Shown piece by piece: positions 1 to 12,335 of a stretch of DNA of 64,000 bases. Source of the DNA: Selaginella moellendorffii (lineage: Eukaryota > Streptophyta > Lycopodiopsida > Selaginellales > Selaginellaceae); the NCBI RefSeq assembly GCF_000143415.4, contig NW_003314311.1, positions 62,001 to 126,000 of the forward strand. Reading direction: 5' to 3'. Each line of letters begins with the position of its first letter. Position 1 is the first letter of the stretch. The position numbers and the translations under genes are program-made. The notes under the pieces are model-generated. The model saw nothing but the letters and a program-made list of their open reading frames with translations. It was not told where the DNA came from and did not search any database.

Positions 1-232
1 NNNNNNNNNNNNNNNNNNNNNNNNNNNNNNNNNNNNNNNNNNNNNNNNNNNNNNNNNNNNNNNNNNNNNNNNNNNNNNNNNNNNNNNNNNNNNNNNNNNN
101 NNNNNNNNNNNNNNNNNNNNNNNNNNNNNNNNNNNNNNNNNNNNNNNNNNNNNNNNNNNNNNNNNNNNNNNNNNNNNNNNNNNNNNNNNNNNNNNNNNNN
201 NNNNNNNNNNNNNNNNNNNNNNNNNNNNNNNN
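1..232. other. Assembly gap
   Basis: The bases are all N. The scaffold is interrupted here and the true length is unknown. Confidence 0.99.
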
Positions 233-1734
233 TTTGAAAAGGTACATTGTAGCTGTAAGAGTCAGGGTGCCCTTGGGAAGCTTCACACATCTATTTAGAA
301 GGGAGGGTTAGCTTGTTTGATTCAAACTTTCATCAATGTTATTAATGTGAGGAGCAAGGGGGCAAGGCATACATTTGGGGAACAAAAAAGTTAGTTCCAA
401 TATGGATTGCTAATGGTTTTCAGCAAACCTTGGTAGAAGAATTAGGATTTAACATGAAAAACACAAGTAGGTATGTTAGATGGGAAGATGGTGTTAATAT
501 ACTATATATAAGACCTTAGAGGGGGAAATAGAAAATAATTAAAGAGATTCCTATGAATCAGGTAGAGCTTTATGCAAAGCTCTCCATGTACTGTAAGAAG
601 CTTTTGGAGAGCAATCTCAAGAGTAAAGTATTCATGGAAAGAGATTGATTGTATCAAATAGTTATTTGTTGCTTTTAAAGTATTCTTAATTGGTTTCTCA
701 TGTTATAAACTTTTGGTTGAACTCATCTCAAGGGCCACTTCTAAGACTACTTATTGAGTGCTAGTGTTGAAAGGAGCATTATATCCTTTAGCATTTAGCA
801 AGTGGTTTTTTTTGCTTATGAACAAAGCAATCAATAATAAATGTAGTATGATATTCCTTTCTGATCTGTAGAAAGGTGTTGTTGATATGTAATACAAGTG
901 GAACATGGTTAACAAAGTTGATGACTTAATTCTTCAAGCAATGAAGTTTGGGATGATATTAGTGATATGACTTCCACTAGTTTAGTGAAGCTTAGATTTG
1001 TGAAGTATGAAGTCGTGATTGCTTAATTCTACACCCATCCTTGCTACTCACTTGAGGCTTATTGTGGCACATATAGGTCTTTTGTTCTGGAGGGCTTGTG
1101 CAAGAATAATACACAACCATTAAAAATCCTCTTAGTTAACTAAGGAAAAAATGTGTATGAACATAATACATTGGTTATGATAAAAAGGGCTTTCCATTGT
1201 GGATGATGTCATTACATTAGACATAGCAGATGAACTTGTTAGTAGCTAATTTAATTAGTTTATTTTGTTTTTCTTTCTATTTTATTTGTTATTCTCTTGA
1301 ATATATGTTAATAAGTAGAATATTCTAGAATATTTTAGTTGAAGAGTGTTAAAAGGTTGAGTAAGGGTTTTGTTTTGTAATATGTAAAATTTTGTAGTGG
1401 CAAAATTGTAAATTTGGAAATTTAGGACTAAATTTTGGTTGGTCATGGAGCTAGCTGAAATATGTTCTTTATTGAGCATTATTTAAGGGTTTTAAAATCT
1501 TTGGTAAAGAAAAATTTGAAGAATCTATAGCTGAAGGTTTGCTATTAAGAGAGAGTTTTTTATATATATAATATTTTAGTGCTAATTTGGTTACTAGTAT
1601 TCCATAGTTTATATCTCTATTTGATTATAGTAGCATTCAATTGCAGCATTTAGGAAAATAAATTCAACTTAGTTTAGAAGAGCATGAAAATATTTCTCTA
1701 TATATTTTGTAGCACATGTGCTTTTCACTTTTTA
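233..1734. other. AT-rich non-genic stretch
   Basis: No coding frame of convincing quality is present on either strand; the longest frames are about 65 codons and AT-driven. A purine run near 516-525 resembles a polypurine tract. Together with the neighbouring repeats this suggests decayed retrotransposon sequence, but no domain can be recognised. Confidence 0.5.
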
Positions 1735-2310
1735 TCATATAGTGATTTACCATAAGATAACCACAAAGCAAAACCTAAACTCTTTAGGTGCCATGTATCA
1801 CATGACACATGCCACATGCCATGTGTTCAATGATAGTAGAGCAAAACTCAAGTTTCAAAGCCTTAAATGAAAGAACAAAGTTAAACTCTTAATTTTGTAA
1901 CCAAGGGGTTAAGGAACCAAAATATAGAGCAACTCAAGAGCGTTATGCCCAAGGAGCAAAGGGATAGGAGCATAGAGTGACATAAGAATAGTCATAGAGC
2001 ATCTAGTATCCCAATGCCAGGACCAATATGTAAAATGAAGCCAAATAGAGTCTAGTATTATTTCAGCATACCAGTGGTCTAATGCGAGGATATGGGTACT
2101 TTACCAACTAGCATGGTGTGGAACTTGGGCTTAGACTTAAGCCAAACGCAAAACAAGGATAAGCACGCAAGCCGGAGCTAAACTATACCTTAAATTAGTC
2201 AGCCATGCCTGACTTACCTATTATCCATACTATATATTTAGAACCCCTCACATCCTAACCCCCCCCCCCCCCCAAAGGAACGCACATTTTGGGCTTTCAC
2301 CCTTAACCAT
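1735..2310 (+). repeat. LTR-family repeat, decayed copy 1
   Basis: This segment aligns by eye over its whole length with 53287-53870 (+) and with the reverse complement of 51085-51640. Shared landmarks are the block of CATGCCACATG-like words near 1800-1825, the conserved core near 1985-2150, a C homopolymer at 2261-2276 and the terminal motif GGGCTTTCACCC. It is much more AT-rich than the other copies, as expected of an old methylated insertion. No coding sequence is seen. Confidence 0.75.
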
Positions 2311-2324
2311 CAGCAAGAGTTAGA

Positions 2325-2900
2325 AAAATGAGTGTTTTCATATTCTAAACTATCACCATGCCCTAATGAGTTGGGACTTGAACCCAAACATTAAAGGGTT
2401 GAGACTCAAACTCAACCTCCGTATATGTATCTATGGATGGTATCACCCAAAATGCTTAGTATGACTCCCCATGCTGGTGCACTAACTTATACTTAAAGTG
2501 CATTACAAATCACTGCTTAAGAACTTAATTCCTCTACACTACCAAGTCTTCTCATTTGACAAGTTTGTGATTATGCATGGACTCTTCCATGCTTAACCCC
2601 ATAGGCCACCCTTTTTTGAAGTCAACACCTTCAACTAGGGTCTTTGTTCCCCCCAACTTGCCAATCTCACTTAACAAGTCACTTGACTAGCGTAGCATGG
2701 TTTCATGCATAAGCGTGAAAGTTCTTAACCATTGATTTTTGTTCAAAGCCATCTCTTTAAATACTCAGAGATTACTTTCTTAATCTTGATAGCCTTGCCT
2801 CATGGCAAACTTCAAAACCATGCTTTTATTGCGCCACTCTAATTTTGCACATTCTATAAACCATTTACACTTGTCTTTTTATGTACTAATCTACCTAAAA
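2325..2900 (+). repeat. Dispersed repeat, second copy at 52700-53280
   Basis: This block is collinear with 52700-53280 on the same strand. Both begin with a stretch ending in GAGTTGGGACTTGAACCC-like words and end near the phrase for 'ataaaccatttacac'. Here it follows the 1735-2310 repeat, whereas at 52700 it precedes its partner. The blocks have therefore been shuffled or belong to a longer tandemly arranged element. No coding sequence is recognised. Confidence 0.7.
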
Positions 2901-3829
2901 TTGTCTTTCGGAACTTTGAAAGGACTCTGTTCTTTAACTTGTTAAGGCTTCTCCTTTCCCTAGCTTTTTAATTGCTATATGGTCTAACATGGACAATTCC
3001 ATACTTTAGACTTTCCATGGCATCACAATTGCTAATAGTAACACGTTTGAGCACCCACTTGATTGTACCATTCCCACCCTTGGTTATGCTATTTGATTCT
3101 TATGGTTCAATTTTATCCCTTTATTACTTGTTTCTTGGCCTTGTGCCTTCTCTTTAGTTATTCTCCTCCCATCTAGAAGGGTAATTTTGCATTTTCTACC
3201 ATGCCTTAGCAAGTATTATTAAAGATGAATTTACTCAATAAATTAGGGAGTGGTTTTTTAATCTGGATATGCTAACTGTGTAATCCAACACATTGGGATT
3301 AACATCACTATGCATGAGCCTCTTTATGCCTATTGTTAGTCATGCCAAAATCCTTTTTTGGCTTTATCTAATTCAAATAAATGGACTTTTCCCGTATTTG
3401 CAACCTTGGACATTATATAACACCTTCTATCCATTATTTGCTAGGGACTTAGCCCCTTAGTCCTTATCTAATGCCTTCATGATTTTAAACACCACTCTTT
3501 AGTGTTTTAGAGTGTTTTGGTATCCTAATGATGACTTTCCTTGACAATAAGCATTTCCCTTTACAATTTTAACTTATTATATCTCATCATAAGTAATTTA
3601 TCCCTTGGAGAGGTATATTTAACCTCTTTATCCCAATAAAAAGTTTTAAGTAGTTAACTTCTACCAATCCAATAATTTATTTTATACGTTTTGCTTAGTT
3701 GCCTCATAGTTGTCAAGTCTTACAATTTATTACTAGTGTTTTCACACCTTTATCATCATTTAGGTCACCACACTCTAATCCCATGCTTTCCAACTTAAGC
3801 TATGCCATTCCCATTTCCATTAAGATTCC
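2901..3829. other. Unidentified AT-rich repeat-like sequence
   Basis: No gene is recognised. The stretch lies between two identified repeat blocks and has the same base composition, so it is probably part of the same decayed element. Confidence 0.4.
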
Positions 3830-4906
3830 TTTGGCAAGGGGTTCTCATGGATCTACCAACTTGATCTCAAGACACTATACTTTAGCACATTTGGTGTTTC
3901 CACATTATCGGCCCACATGCCTGACCACTAAATCCCATTGTCCTTTAGGACTTCCTCACTATATGACTGTATTCTTGGTCACTACACAAGAGGATTGCTC
4001 CTCTTCCTTTCCACAGTCCGGGACTTTAGGACAACATTTCGGAATACCGTAGCCCTATACAAGCCTCATGGGTACTCTCCCCACCTTTTGCCTTTGGGTG
4101 CTCTAGCCATAGGGGTAGAGTGAAGTTCTATTGAGCCATGCCAGGTATCCAAGTAGATAGTGCCACCCATGCTTGGACTGGGAGCATTGACCCTTCGATC
4201 TCCTAGGGGAGCTAGAGCCTGCTCTTGAACACTTTGCTAAGTTACCTTGCTTATCTATCTATATTCACTCTAGCTTTAGCTGCCTTAGTGGATATATCAT
4301 CACCCAACACATGGGTATAGCCTTCTTGAGTCACAGTAACCTTTCTTGGCCAAACTGGCTCTACTAAAGTTCAACCCCACACTCTCCCTACTATACTTTT
4401 GGAACCCCCTACCCCCCCCCCCCCGAGGGACGATCACTTTGGGCTTTCATCCAAAAATCTATATTACTATTTGGACTCGGATTTAGACTCAAATTTGGAC
4501 TTCAACTTCGACTCAAACTCAAACTCAGTCTCGGTCTCAGACTTAGACTCAATCTCAATCTTGATCTCGGTTCCATCTTGGACTCGATCTCAGTTCCATC
4601 TTGGATTCCATCTCAGGTCTATTTTAGACTCTATCTTGAGTCTATCTTGGATTCTATTTTGGGTTCATCTTGACACATCCATATATCATGTATTGGTCCT
4701 TTTGTGTCCCTTTTTTAAAGACTCACTTATTGCTCATTTTGAGTTCATTCCTCGAGCCTTTTGTTGGGAGTTCCACTCCCACTCTCAACTTTTCAAATCA
4801 GAGCTTTTAGTCTAAACATGTTACACTCATTTGGCTTCCACTTCAGCCACTACCACATGGCACTCTTTTGGCTCCACTTTTGGGGCTCTAGGATTTGTGT
4901 CTCACA
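3830..4906 (-). mobile_element. Decayed relic of the 1.77-kb LTR family
   Basis: This is the inverted counterpart of the solo LTR at 55818-57589 and aligns by eye along most of its length. It includes the GGAACCCCC/GGGCTTTCA core near 4400-4450, the CT-rich minisatellite remnant at 4460-4680 and the terminus ending CTCACA at 4901-4906. That terminus is the complement of the TGTGAG start of the intact LTR. C-to-T changes have blurred the minisatellite. The outer end near 3830 is approximate. Apparent open frames inside it are not genes. Confidence 0.7.
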
Positions 4907-7900
4907 GAAGATCGATATCCTCATCGGCACACTCTAGTTTAAAGCACCCCCAAGGAAATAACTCCAAAAATAATTCATGGTGTTCATACTTTGTGAGAAA
5001 TACATTAACTTAAATAAGTTAATATAACCTCTCTATCTAACGCAAATGTGCTACCAACTTAAATACCTTTTGACTATTGCCGACAAGGAAATGATTAATG
5101 GAGTTAGCCACCCTTGCTACTTTAAGTGTCACCCATCTTACAAAAGATGATATGCCCTACCTACAAGTACATAGAGAGAGAAACTAAAGGCCCCAACCCT
5201 CTTGAGCAACTAAACCAAACCCGTCAGTAAGGTTTAAATAGACTACTATAAAAAAATAGTTAAAGTTGTTTACAAGGGTTATGCCTATTAAAATGTACAA
5301 GAAACATTGACAAAGAGGTGGGTGATATGACTAAAAAACAATAGTTACCCCATATTTAAAGATTTCATCATACATGCAAAGTGCTGAAGCTAATCTACCT
5401 ATATTGGCCCAAACCCAAAGATCAAAAGATGGACAATATCAAAGTCAAAAACAGAAACCAAAATATCAATGAATAAATCTTAGATGAGAATACAAAAGTA
5501 TTCCAAATAAGTTATCATCTGATAAACTAGTATTATAGGAACCACCAAGATTATTAAAGGTTAAACTTTCAAGGTTAAATTTATAAGATTAACCATTAAC
5601 AAAATTCAATAGCAAGCATACCATCAAGAACACTCATTAATAAAACTTAACTATTAAAGATTGCAGATAGTATGTCCAATAACTTATGAAAGACAACTAA
5701 AAGAACACAAAATATCATTGAATAGTAAAAAAAATGCTCGTAAATGTGTCACCTAAAGGAAATAAATTTAATCTATCAGAACCAACTGTAGCAATAATCA
5801 ACAGAACAGAATAAATGCGGCAAGATAAATAAACATTCATTCATGCCAAGTGTCACACTAACTAATAGATTCTAGTCAAGAATACAAAAGAACTCAAGTT
5901 TCTTAAACAAATATTAACAATATCCTACTGATGTCTCAAACCCAAAAGACCAATTTAAAGCAAATTATAAAGAAGATGTAGTAATGTGAAAAGCCAAAAG
6001 CTATTAAAGAAAATAACTAACTATCATGAGTATCATCAATTATCCCATTACTAAAAAGATGCATAATCATCATTGAAAAAAAAATTCACCATCCCAAAAG
6101 AATGGTAAATCATTCAATATCAACAATAATTAAGTAAAACTTTTGACAAGGATAATCAACTATCCTAAATAATAGTCAATCATCACAAATGATTGTCATA
6201 TTTAAATACTAACTTCAACACTAAAGTTAATAAGCAAAAAGGCCTTCCTTAATAACTTTTAACAAATGGAACAATAAGCATTAAACTTAAAGAATCAAAA
6301 GTTTGAAGAAGTTTATAGCCAATAGTCATTTAACAATGATCATGAGTCTCACATGAACCAATGTCAATGCTAAAAAAGAAATCATAATAGAACTCATAAT
6401 ATCTTTCTCAACACATTCAATAATCAAATTTTATAATGCCAAAACTAATGAAGAGCATATTTGCATTTATCTAAAAACCAAACACAATGAAGTTATACTC
6501 AACAAGTGATTACCAAATGATCCTCCGTAAACCCATCTTTCATAGCAAGACATAACTCACTTCATAACAAGTACAAAAAGAATCATCAATGATCAATATA
6601 TCCTCAACTTAAATTTAATAAGGAATCAACAATTTTAATATCGATCATTAACACTTCTTCTCATAAAACTAGCATAGTCCACGACTAAATCAATTTTCAA
6701 GGAAAAACCAAAACTCAACCCCTACTAAACAATTTCGTCTAAAATATAATTAACTCAACTTGCTACTCAACTTGTTTGAATGTCAATATAGTTGCTAACT
6801 AGCAAATACACAAATGCTAATAACATAAAGCTACAGCCAAAATCATCAACACTATCTACATTGAAACTAATAAAACTTAGTATTAATCTTATGGAGAGAC
6901 ATCTCATTTATTTTAATCTCAATATTAATAATGTCAACATCAAAGCATCACTTCAATGCCATCAACACTAAAACAAAACTAGAAAAAGCAAAAGTGAATT
7001 ACCACTCAAAGCTCTTTAGCAACCAAACTAATCAAAGTTGAAAATACTTTATTTAGTATTCAAGATTAATCCTTCAATAATACTCAAATACAAATAACAC
7101 ATAATCAAGAAGTGAATTACCACATCCAAGACTCAATATAATCCAACATTATGGATTAAACACAACCAAATGATATCGACAGCAGTAGAGTCAACACATT
7201 AACATGGAAAAACAATGTAAACCACGATATGATCCTCTATAATACTATTTGGTAAAACAAATTTATCACTACTAAATCATCATCAAGCGAAACAAGTGCC
7301 AGTAGTCCTCGACAAAATCTACAAGCTCACTAGTCGCAAAGCAACTAACAATCACTCTTATCTTTCACAAAACCCAAATACTAAACTCATATTATCAGGT
7401 CATATATTTGTCTAACATGAAGGTAATACCCCAAATATAAAATATAAGAACATGGATAAACATAGATTAAATGACCACTCAAATCTAATTGAACTGCAAT
7501 AAGCTCACTAATATGTCTAGCTAACAACTCTAAACATACATTGAAGAGGCTAGTTATATATAATCAACACTCAGTCGAAACTAAAGTGAAGACCATAAGA
7601 TTTACTTATATTAATACACAACCTCTTTGTAGACAAGGGTATTATGGGTATAAACACCTCAATCATAAACAACTAAGTTGAATATCATTATCTTCAACCA
7701 AGGTGCAAGGCTACCAAGACTAAATCAAGATCAATGAAAGCTCACTACTCTCATAGAGACTTGCATATTAAGGTGTAAAGGTAATTAATTATATTCATCT
7801 CATATAAATGATTATAGATTATATTCATCTTTATAATAGATATACTTCAGCACGACATGATACATAGTTTCTAATGAAAGATATTCAAGTGATTAGATTG

Positions 7901-8369
7901 CATAGATCTACTACTTCAATAAAGTAATTTTTTTAAATTGGTGAAAGTTTTGTAATTCCAGATGATTATAACATTAATGTGAGTAGTAGTAATGGTGGTG
8001 GCAATGATAATATTAAAGATGATAATATATTTGATTATTTCTCAAAATGGTTATATGGAGATGAAGATAACTTGCACATCTAAAATACTTAAACAAGCTG
8101 ACAAAATAGAAGCACTAACCCCTTCATAAATAGGTAATAAGTTATTACTATCAACAGATCATTTTGTAAGGTAATTAATTTTTATTTATTATTTAGTATT
8201 AAATTTTTCATTATTTGGATGAAGGCTTTTACAAATAACATTTTTTCAAATAATTATAAGAAAGCACTAAATACAGTGGACTTACCTAAAAAAGATTGAT
8301 TCATGCATAAGTGATTGTATGTTATTTCATAAGAAGAACAAGGACATTCAATTTTGTCAAATTTATAAT
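4907..8369. other. Long A/C-rich, G-poor non-genic tract
   Basis: About 3.4 kb with almost no G on the plus strand, especially 5400-7900. There is no open frame above about 60 codons and no recognised domain. Short words around ATCAAT and AACTAA recur irregularly. It is most likely the internal non-coding or decayed part of an LTR retrotransposon; the skew is directly visible, the identity is inferred. Confidence 0.5.
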
Positions 8370-9393
8370 GCTAACAGGCAACTTGAACTAATCAGAGGAG
8401 AGATTAAAGTTGATCTTCATAGATGTTGAAACTGGAGTACAATCCTACATCTAAAAATGGTGTAGAACCTTGTTAATGTATCTCTGTTGAGATAGATAAA
8501 GAGAGCCATAAACTCTATCTTGCAAAATATGAAGGCCAAAACAATACTGAATTTCGCCTATATCTTCTATCTCAAATTGAGATGCAATCTCTGATTTAAT
8601 CTCATCAAGAAAAGACAGATTGTTGGAGACTAAAATTAAATCATCAACATAAAGAGCAAATATCACGAGCAGGTCACCAAAGTGTTTGAAATAAACATTT
8701 TGATCAGCTGCATTTCGAGAGAAACCAATGGATAACAGAAAAATTATCCATCTTGGTGAACCAAGCTCAGGGAGATTGCTTTAAACAGTATAGGATCTGA
8801 TAAGTTTACACATTTCCCTAGCTCTCGGGGAAATCCCTCAGGCTGGGAAATAAAAATCTCTTCTTCTAAATCGCCATGGAGGAATGCTTTATGCACATCC
8901 ATCTGATGGATTTCCTAGTTGTATTGTGCTGCCAATGCCAACATCACTGTTCAAGCCACTGGGAGTAAGTATTGGTGAAGTTGAGCCCTGCAATCTTTAT
9001 AAAGATGCATGCAACAAAACAGGCTTTGAAATGATTAACTTGATTGTTAGCATTGAGCTTCATATGAAAGAGGCACTAAAATTTGTGATAAAGAAGTCCA
9101 ATTCTCGCTGGAAGTCTTGGCACAATCAAGAAGGTGAATATACTGCTCACCAAGACCAATCCTGATTGTGGACAAGGCTAACTTATTTCAAATTTATCAA
9201 TCAGGAAGTTTAGCTGATCCAGCAGCAGGTTCTGGCTCAGTGCCTGCAACAATAGCATTGCAATTTTCTTGCACAGTGCTGTCGATGTGTGGAATTCTCC
9301 CTTGTAAACAGGGATAAGACTCTGCTCCACAATGGCACCACTGCTGCTGCTTGCCATGTGACTTGATACCATGATGATATTGCTGAAGAGCAT
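8370..9393 (-). mobile_element. Ty1/copia retrotransposon relic (gag and RT pieces)
   Basis: Read on the minus strand, 9393-9178 gives a copia Gag start (MASSSS..., then LIPVYKGE). 8960-8451 gives reverse transcriptase pieces: HQMDVHKAFLHGDLEEEI, then the YVDDL active-site motif, then YINKVLHHF and a trailing DCTPVSTSM-like stretch to about 8370. Several in-frame stops and frame changes are present, and most of the protease and integrase region is missing. The element is dead and internally deleted. It abuts the WD40/TMEM42 pseudogene copy at about 9.4 kb. Confidence 0.85.
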
Positions 9394-9454
9394 CTGACCA
9401 AAACTAACTGCCTAGGAACTGAGCCTTCCTATATGGCATAGAGCCAGTATTAAC

Positions 9455-10290
9455 ACTAGAGACCAAGGAGTAAATAATGCTCTCTGGTTTAACAGCCTGG
9501 TTACTGCAAGCGGAGATGGTAGCGTAACTCTTTGGGATGTTACACTTGGAGAACCATGCCTCTGGCATTTGCAAAGCCATTCCAGATGTATCAAGACGGT
9601 GAGTCTTATCATCTTTCATGTTCTGTCTTCTTTTGCTTACATATCATCTTCCGCTTCACAGGTTTTAGTATCTTTTGATGATGAGTTCATTTGCACAGGA
9701 GGAGATAAAGCTGGCATTTTCACCTGTTCAATTTTTGTTTCTTTGCTTGAATTCTGTACTGTATGAAAATGTATCATACTCATCCCAACGAAACTGGCGG
9801 TTCACACACCTTACAATTATCAATGTAATATGGGTTTTACATGACAAGTTTGTTTCCAGGAGAACCAGCAAGCGGTAGAACGAAGTAAGCTCGAATTGTA
9901 ACCTTCTTGTGTTCTAACTGTGTTTCGTGTAGCTTCTTCGTGTTGAGAAGTGGTGGTCATTGCGAATCAGGTACTGAAAAGATGAATTTTTCTGTTCTTG
10001 TTACGAGTTTAATGTAGAATGCTTGGAACTCAGGGTTCCAAGCACGGCTGGTGACAGGAAGATGCGCCGCGGGGTCTGCTAGCTCACTTCATCATCGTAA
10101 GAGAAATGGCGAGAGGGGGTTATAGAAATCCTCTTGTTTTTTATACTGCGTAAATCTTGTTCGAATTGAAGCTCTTGTGCTATGCCACTGCGGTTGGAAG
10201 CACCAAAAGTCTAGCGATTCTCCTTTTGTTGCAAGCCACCGTGAACTTTGTGGCAAACTTTCTCCTCTCGGCTGGTTTTAAGCTCTCGGC
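9455..10290 (+). pseudogene. Broken segmental copy of WD40 3' exons and TMEM42
   Basis: The segment is a diverged copy of about 17205-18130. It retains the WD40 exon encoding TASGDGSV.LWDVTLGEPC (here about 9491-9600), the following intron, the two last WD40 exons and the 5' part of the TMEM42-like gene. Introns are kept, so the copy arose at DNA level and not by retroposition. Relative to the source it lacks a short block (the codons for SSPV), the first TMEM42 exon is disrupted by a stop near 10080, and exon 2 (about 10152-10285) has internal deletions. It cannot encode either protein. Its left edge meets the copia relic; the right edge is unclear. Confidence 0.88.
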
Positions 10291-10512
10291 TGCTTATCGT
10301 CCCTTATCGTCCACTGCAACAAAGACTCGATCTTCCTGGATCATCATGGCATGGGTAGCAAAGTTATGGTTTGCGGTTGCAGCTCGAGGAGGCTACTGAT
10401 CTGAAGCCATCGTCTTTCCCATTGGTCATCACAGATGAATATGTGTCACGTAGCTATACGTACTTCTTCTTGGGATTCCTCTAAAACTGAGAGCTTGGTT
10501 CTTTTTCCACAG

Positions 10513-12098
10513 CCATCGTGTCGATATTGTTTCCTTGCACTCTCTCGCCCACTTGCGTTGCTGATGCCACTCTCCTGTTCGATGCAAGCGGCAAGGTTTG
10601 CGTCGTCGTTTTCACCTGGCTGTTGCTCCAGCTCCAGAGCAACAAGCAGCCGCTGGAATGGCTCGACGCATTCGAAGCACAAGCTATAGCAGGTGACCGT
10701 GGTGGCGATGGCGGCGCTGGACCCCTGGAAAATCTCTTGCTGCTATTCCTGCTGAAGGATGAAAAGTTCTCCCCGGCATCCTTGGACAAGCTCAAACGGA
10801 TACGTTCCTGCATCGAAAACGCGCCCAGGATAGAGTGGAAGTCCATGGACCTCACTGTCTCTCTGCGCCAGATGTTGGAGGTAGGATGATTGACACCGTT
10901 TTGATTGAAGAGCATTCAACTTTTGTGTGGCAGGAGGTGATGGCAGCGGGAGAAATCCAATGGGACAACCAGATGCGTGCCCGGCTCGAGCAGTGGATCC
11001 AAGGCCACTACAACTTCCACCGCGTGGAGCCGCTCTTCCAGGAGCATGCAGGCGCGAGCGTGCCGATTGCGCGCCTGACCTATACATGGATGCGGACGAG
11101 GAAGGGATGCCGCGACCACGCCGAGCTCAAATCCCTGTGCTCGGCAGCGACCACATCCAGGCTACGATGAGCCGGGGAAGCAGCGACGAGTGCCGCCAGC
11201 TTTATGTCGCGGCTGCCACCGTCTTTGGCAATGACTACGGTAGCCTTTTCGTGGAGATTTGCGCCAACGTGCAGTGGGATCCATGGCTGACCGAGTGCTC
11301 TCTAGAAGAATTCGGGGCGATCAAGCAGGCAGCCTGGGACGGACTCTTCCGGACTGCGAGCTCCGAAAACACTCTTCGAAGGCACCATTTCGACGATGGC
11401 AGCCGTAACGAGGCCGTGTGGAGGCCTCGGATTTCCGACATGATCCTCTACATAGTTCGTAAGCTCTTCATGATCATGTAAGTGATTCCATAATCCATAA
11501 CTTACGAGTTTGCTGCTGCAGCTGATCCTCGAGGACTGCTTGGGCGCCAGCGTTGATTGTGAGAGGTGGAAACGAGACTATGAGTCTATACAGTGCCTTT
11601 CTCTTTGCTCAAATCGTGATCCTTTTTGCTTGGATCGTCATAGGCAAGTCACTGCTGTATACCAAGCGGGGGGGCCAGCGCGTGTCGCGCAGTGAAAAAG
11701 GTGTTTTCGTTGCGATTGGCAACTCCACCAGAGGAATATGTGAGGCCTTTGCGGCGTGGATCCAGTCTCCGAGCACGCAGAGGGACTTGGGAGCGAGCTC
11801 GGATGAGATACGCCATGCCATAAGAGAGGCGGTCGTCTTGGCTGGTGGAGTGGAGAATGACAAGGAGAGGCAGCAACTGTGGGCCAGGATGCAAGAGCTG
11901 CTGGGTGTCACTGGCAACAGTTGGATTTGCATGCTCGCGCGTGCCTATGTGCAGCATGAACACCACTTTGGTGCTTTCAAAGATGCCGCGGATTATTCCG
12001 GCGAAGATCTGCCCACAATTGTCCGCAAGCGTTCGGGCCCAGAAAGTACACCGAGGATCGATGTTTTCCACGGCCTTGGCAGCGCTTCCAGGAGTTGA
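10513..12098 (+). pseudogene. Unrecognised gene, probably frame-broken
   Basis: I do not recognise this family. The stretch is GC-rich and codon-like, unlike the flanking mobile DNA. Probable exons are about 10513-10880, about 10934-11457 and about 11521-12098, with short GT-AG introns between. The first encodes a Leu-rich segment (TWLLLQLQSNKQPLEWLDAF) followed by charged sequence. The second reads well in one frame to about 11150 (EIQWDNQMRARLEQWIQG) but hits a stop at 11170, while convincing coding continues in another frame (ECRQLYVAAATVFGNDYGS, 11187 onward). The third has a strong membrane-helix-like stretch (SAFLFAQIVILFAWIVIG, about 11590-11645) and a soluble C-terminal part ending at 12098. 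The frame change could be a real frameshift, a sequencing error or an intron I missed. Confidence 0.45.
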
Positions 12099-12196
12099 GT
12101 TTTGATTTTGCTAGAGAAGTTTCCTTGGGTTTGAGATTTCTCGAAATATCATGGAGAGGGGGAAATCTTCAAGTGACACCAAATCAAAAGAAGATT

Positions 12197-12206
12197 TTAG
12201 GGTTTT
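12197..12206 (+). promoter_or_regulatory. Telo-box upstream of the PPR gene
   Basis: TTTAGGGTTT, a plant telo-box, lies shortly upstream of the PPR start. A second inverted copy (ACCCTAAA) is at 12264-12271. Such motifs are known near start sites of plant housekeeping genes; the role here is inferred. Confidence 0.5.
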
Positions 12207-12335
12207 AGAGTATTACATAATTAGAGTAAATATTAATTTATAAACCGCATTAAGTTTATGCTAAACCCTAAAGAACTTATAGGATATATAACTATTATAA
12301 CCACAAATCCAAAGATCGTGTCATGTCCTAAGCCC

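Noticed and set aside
3699-4815. Open frames of 117 and 138 codons
   Set aside because: They lie in the decayed LTR relic and correspond to the minisatellite and its flank.
10916-11119. Several overlapping frames on both strands in the unknown GC-rich gene
   Set aside because: GC-rich shadow frames (Pro/Arg/Ala-rich) of the probable coding frame.
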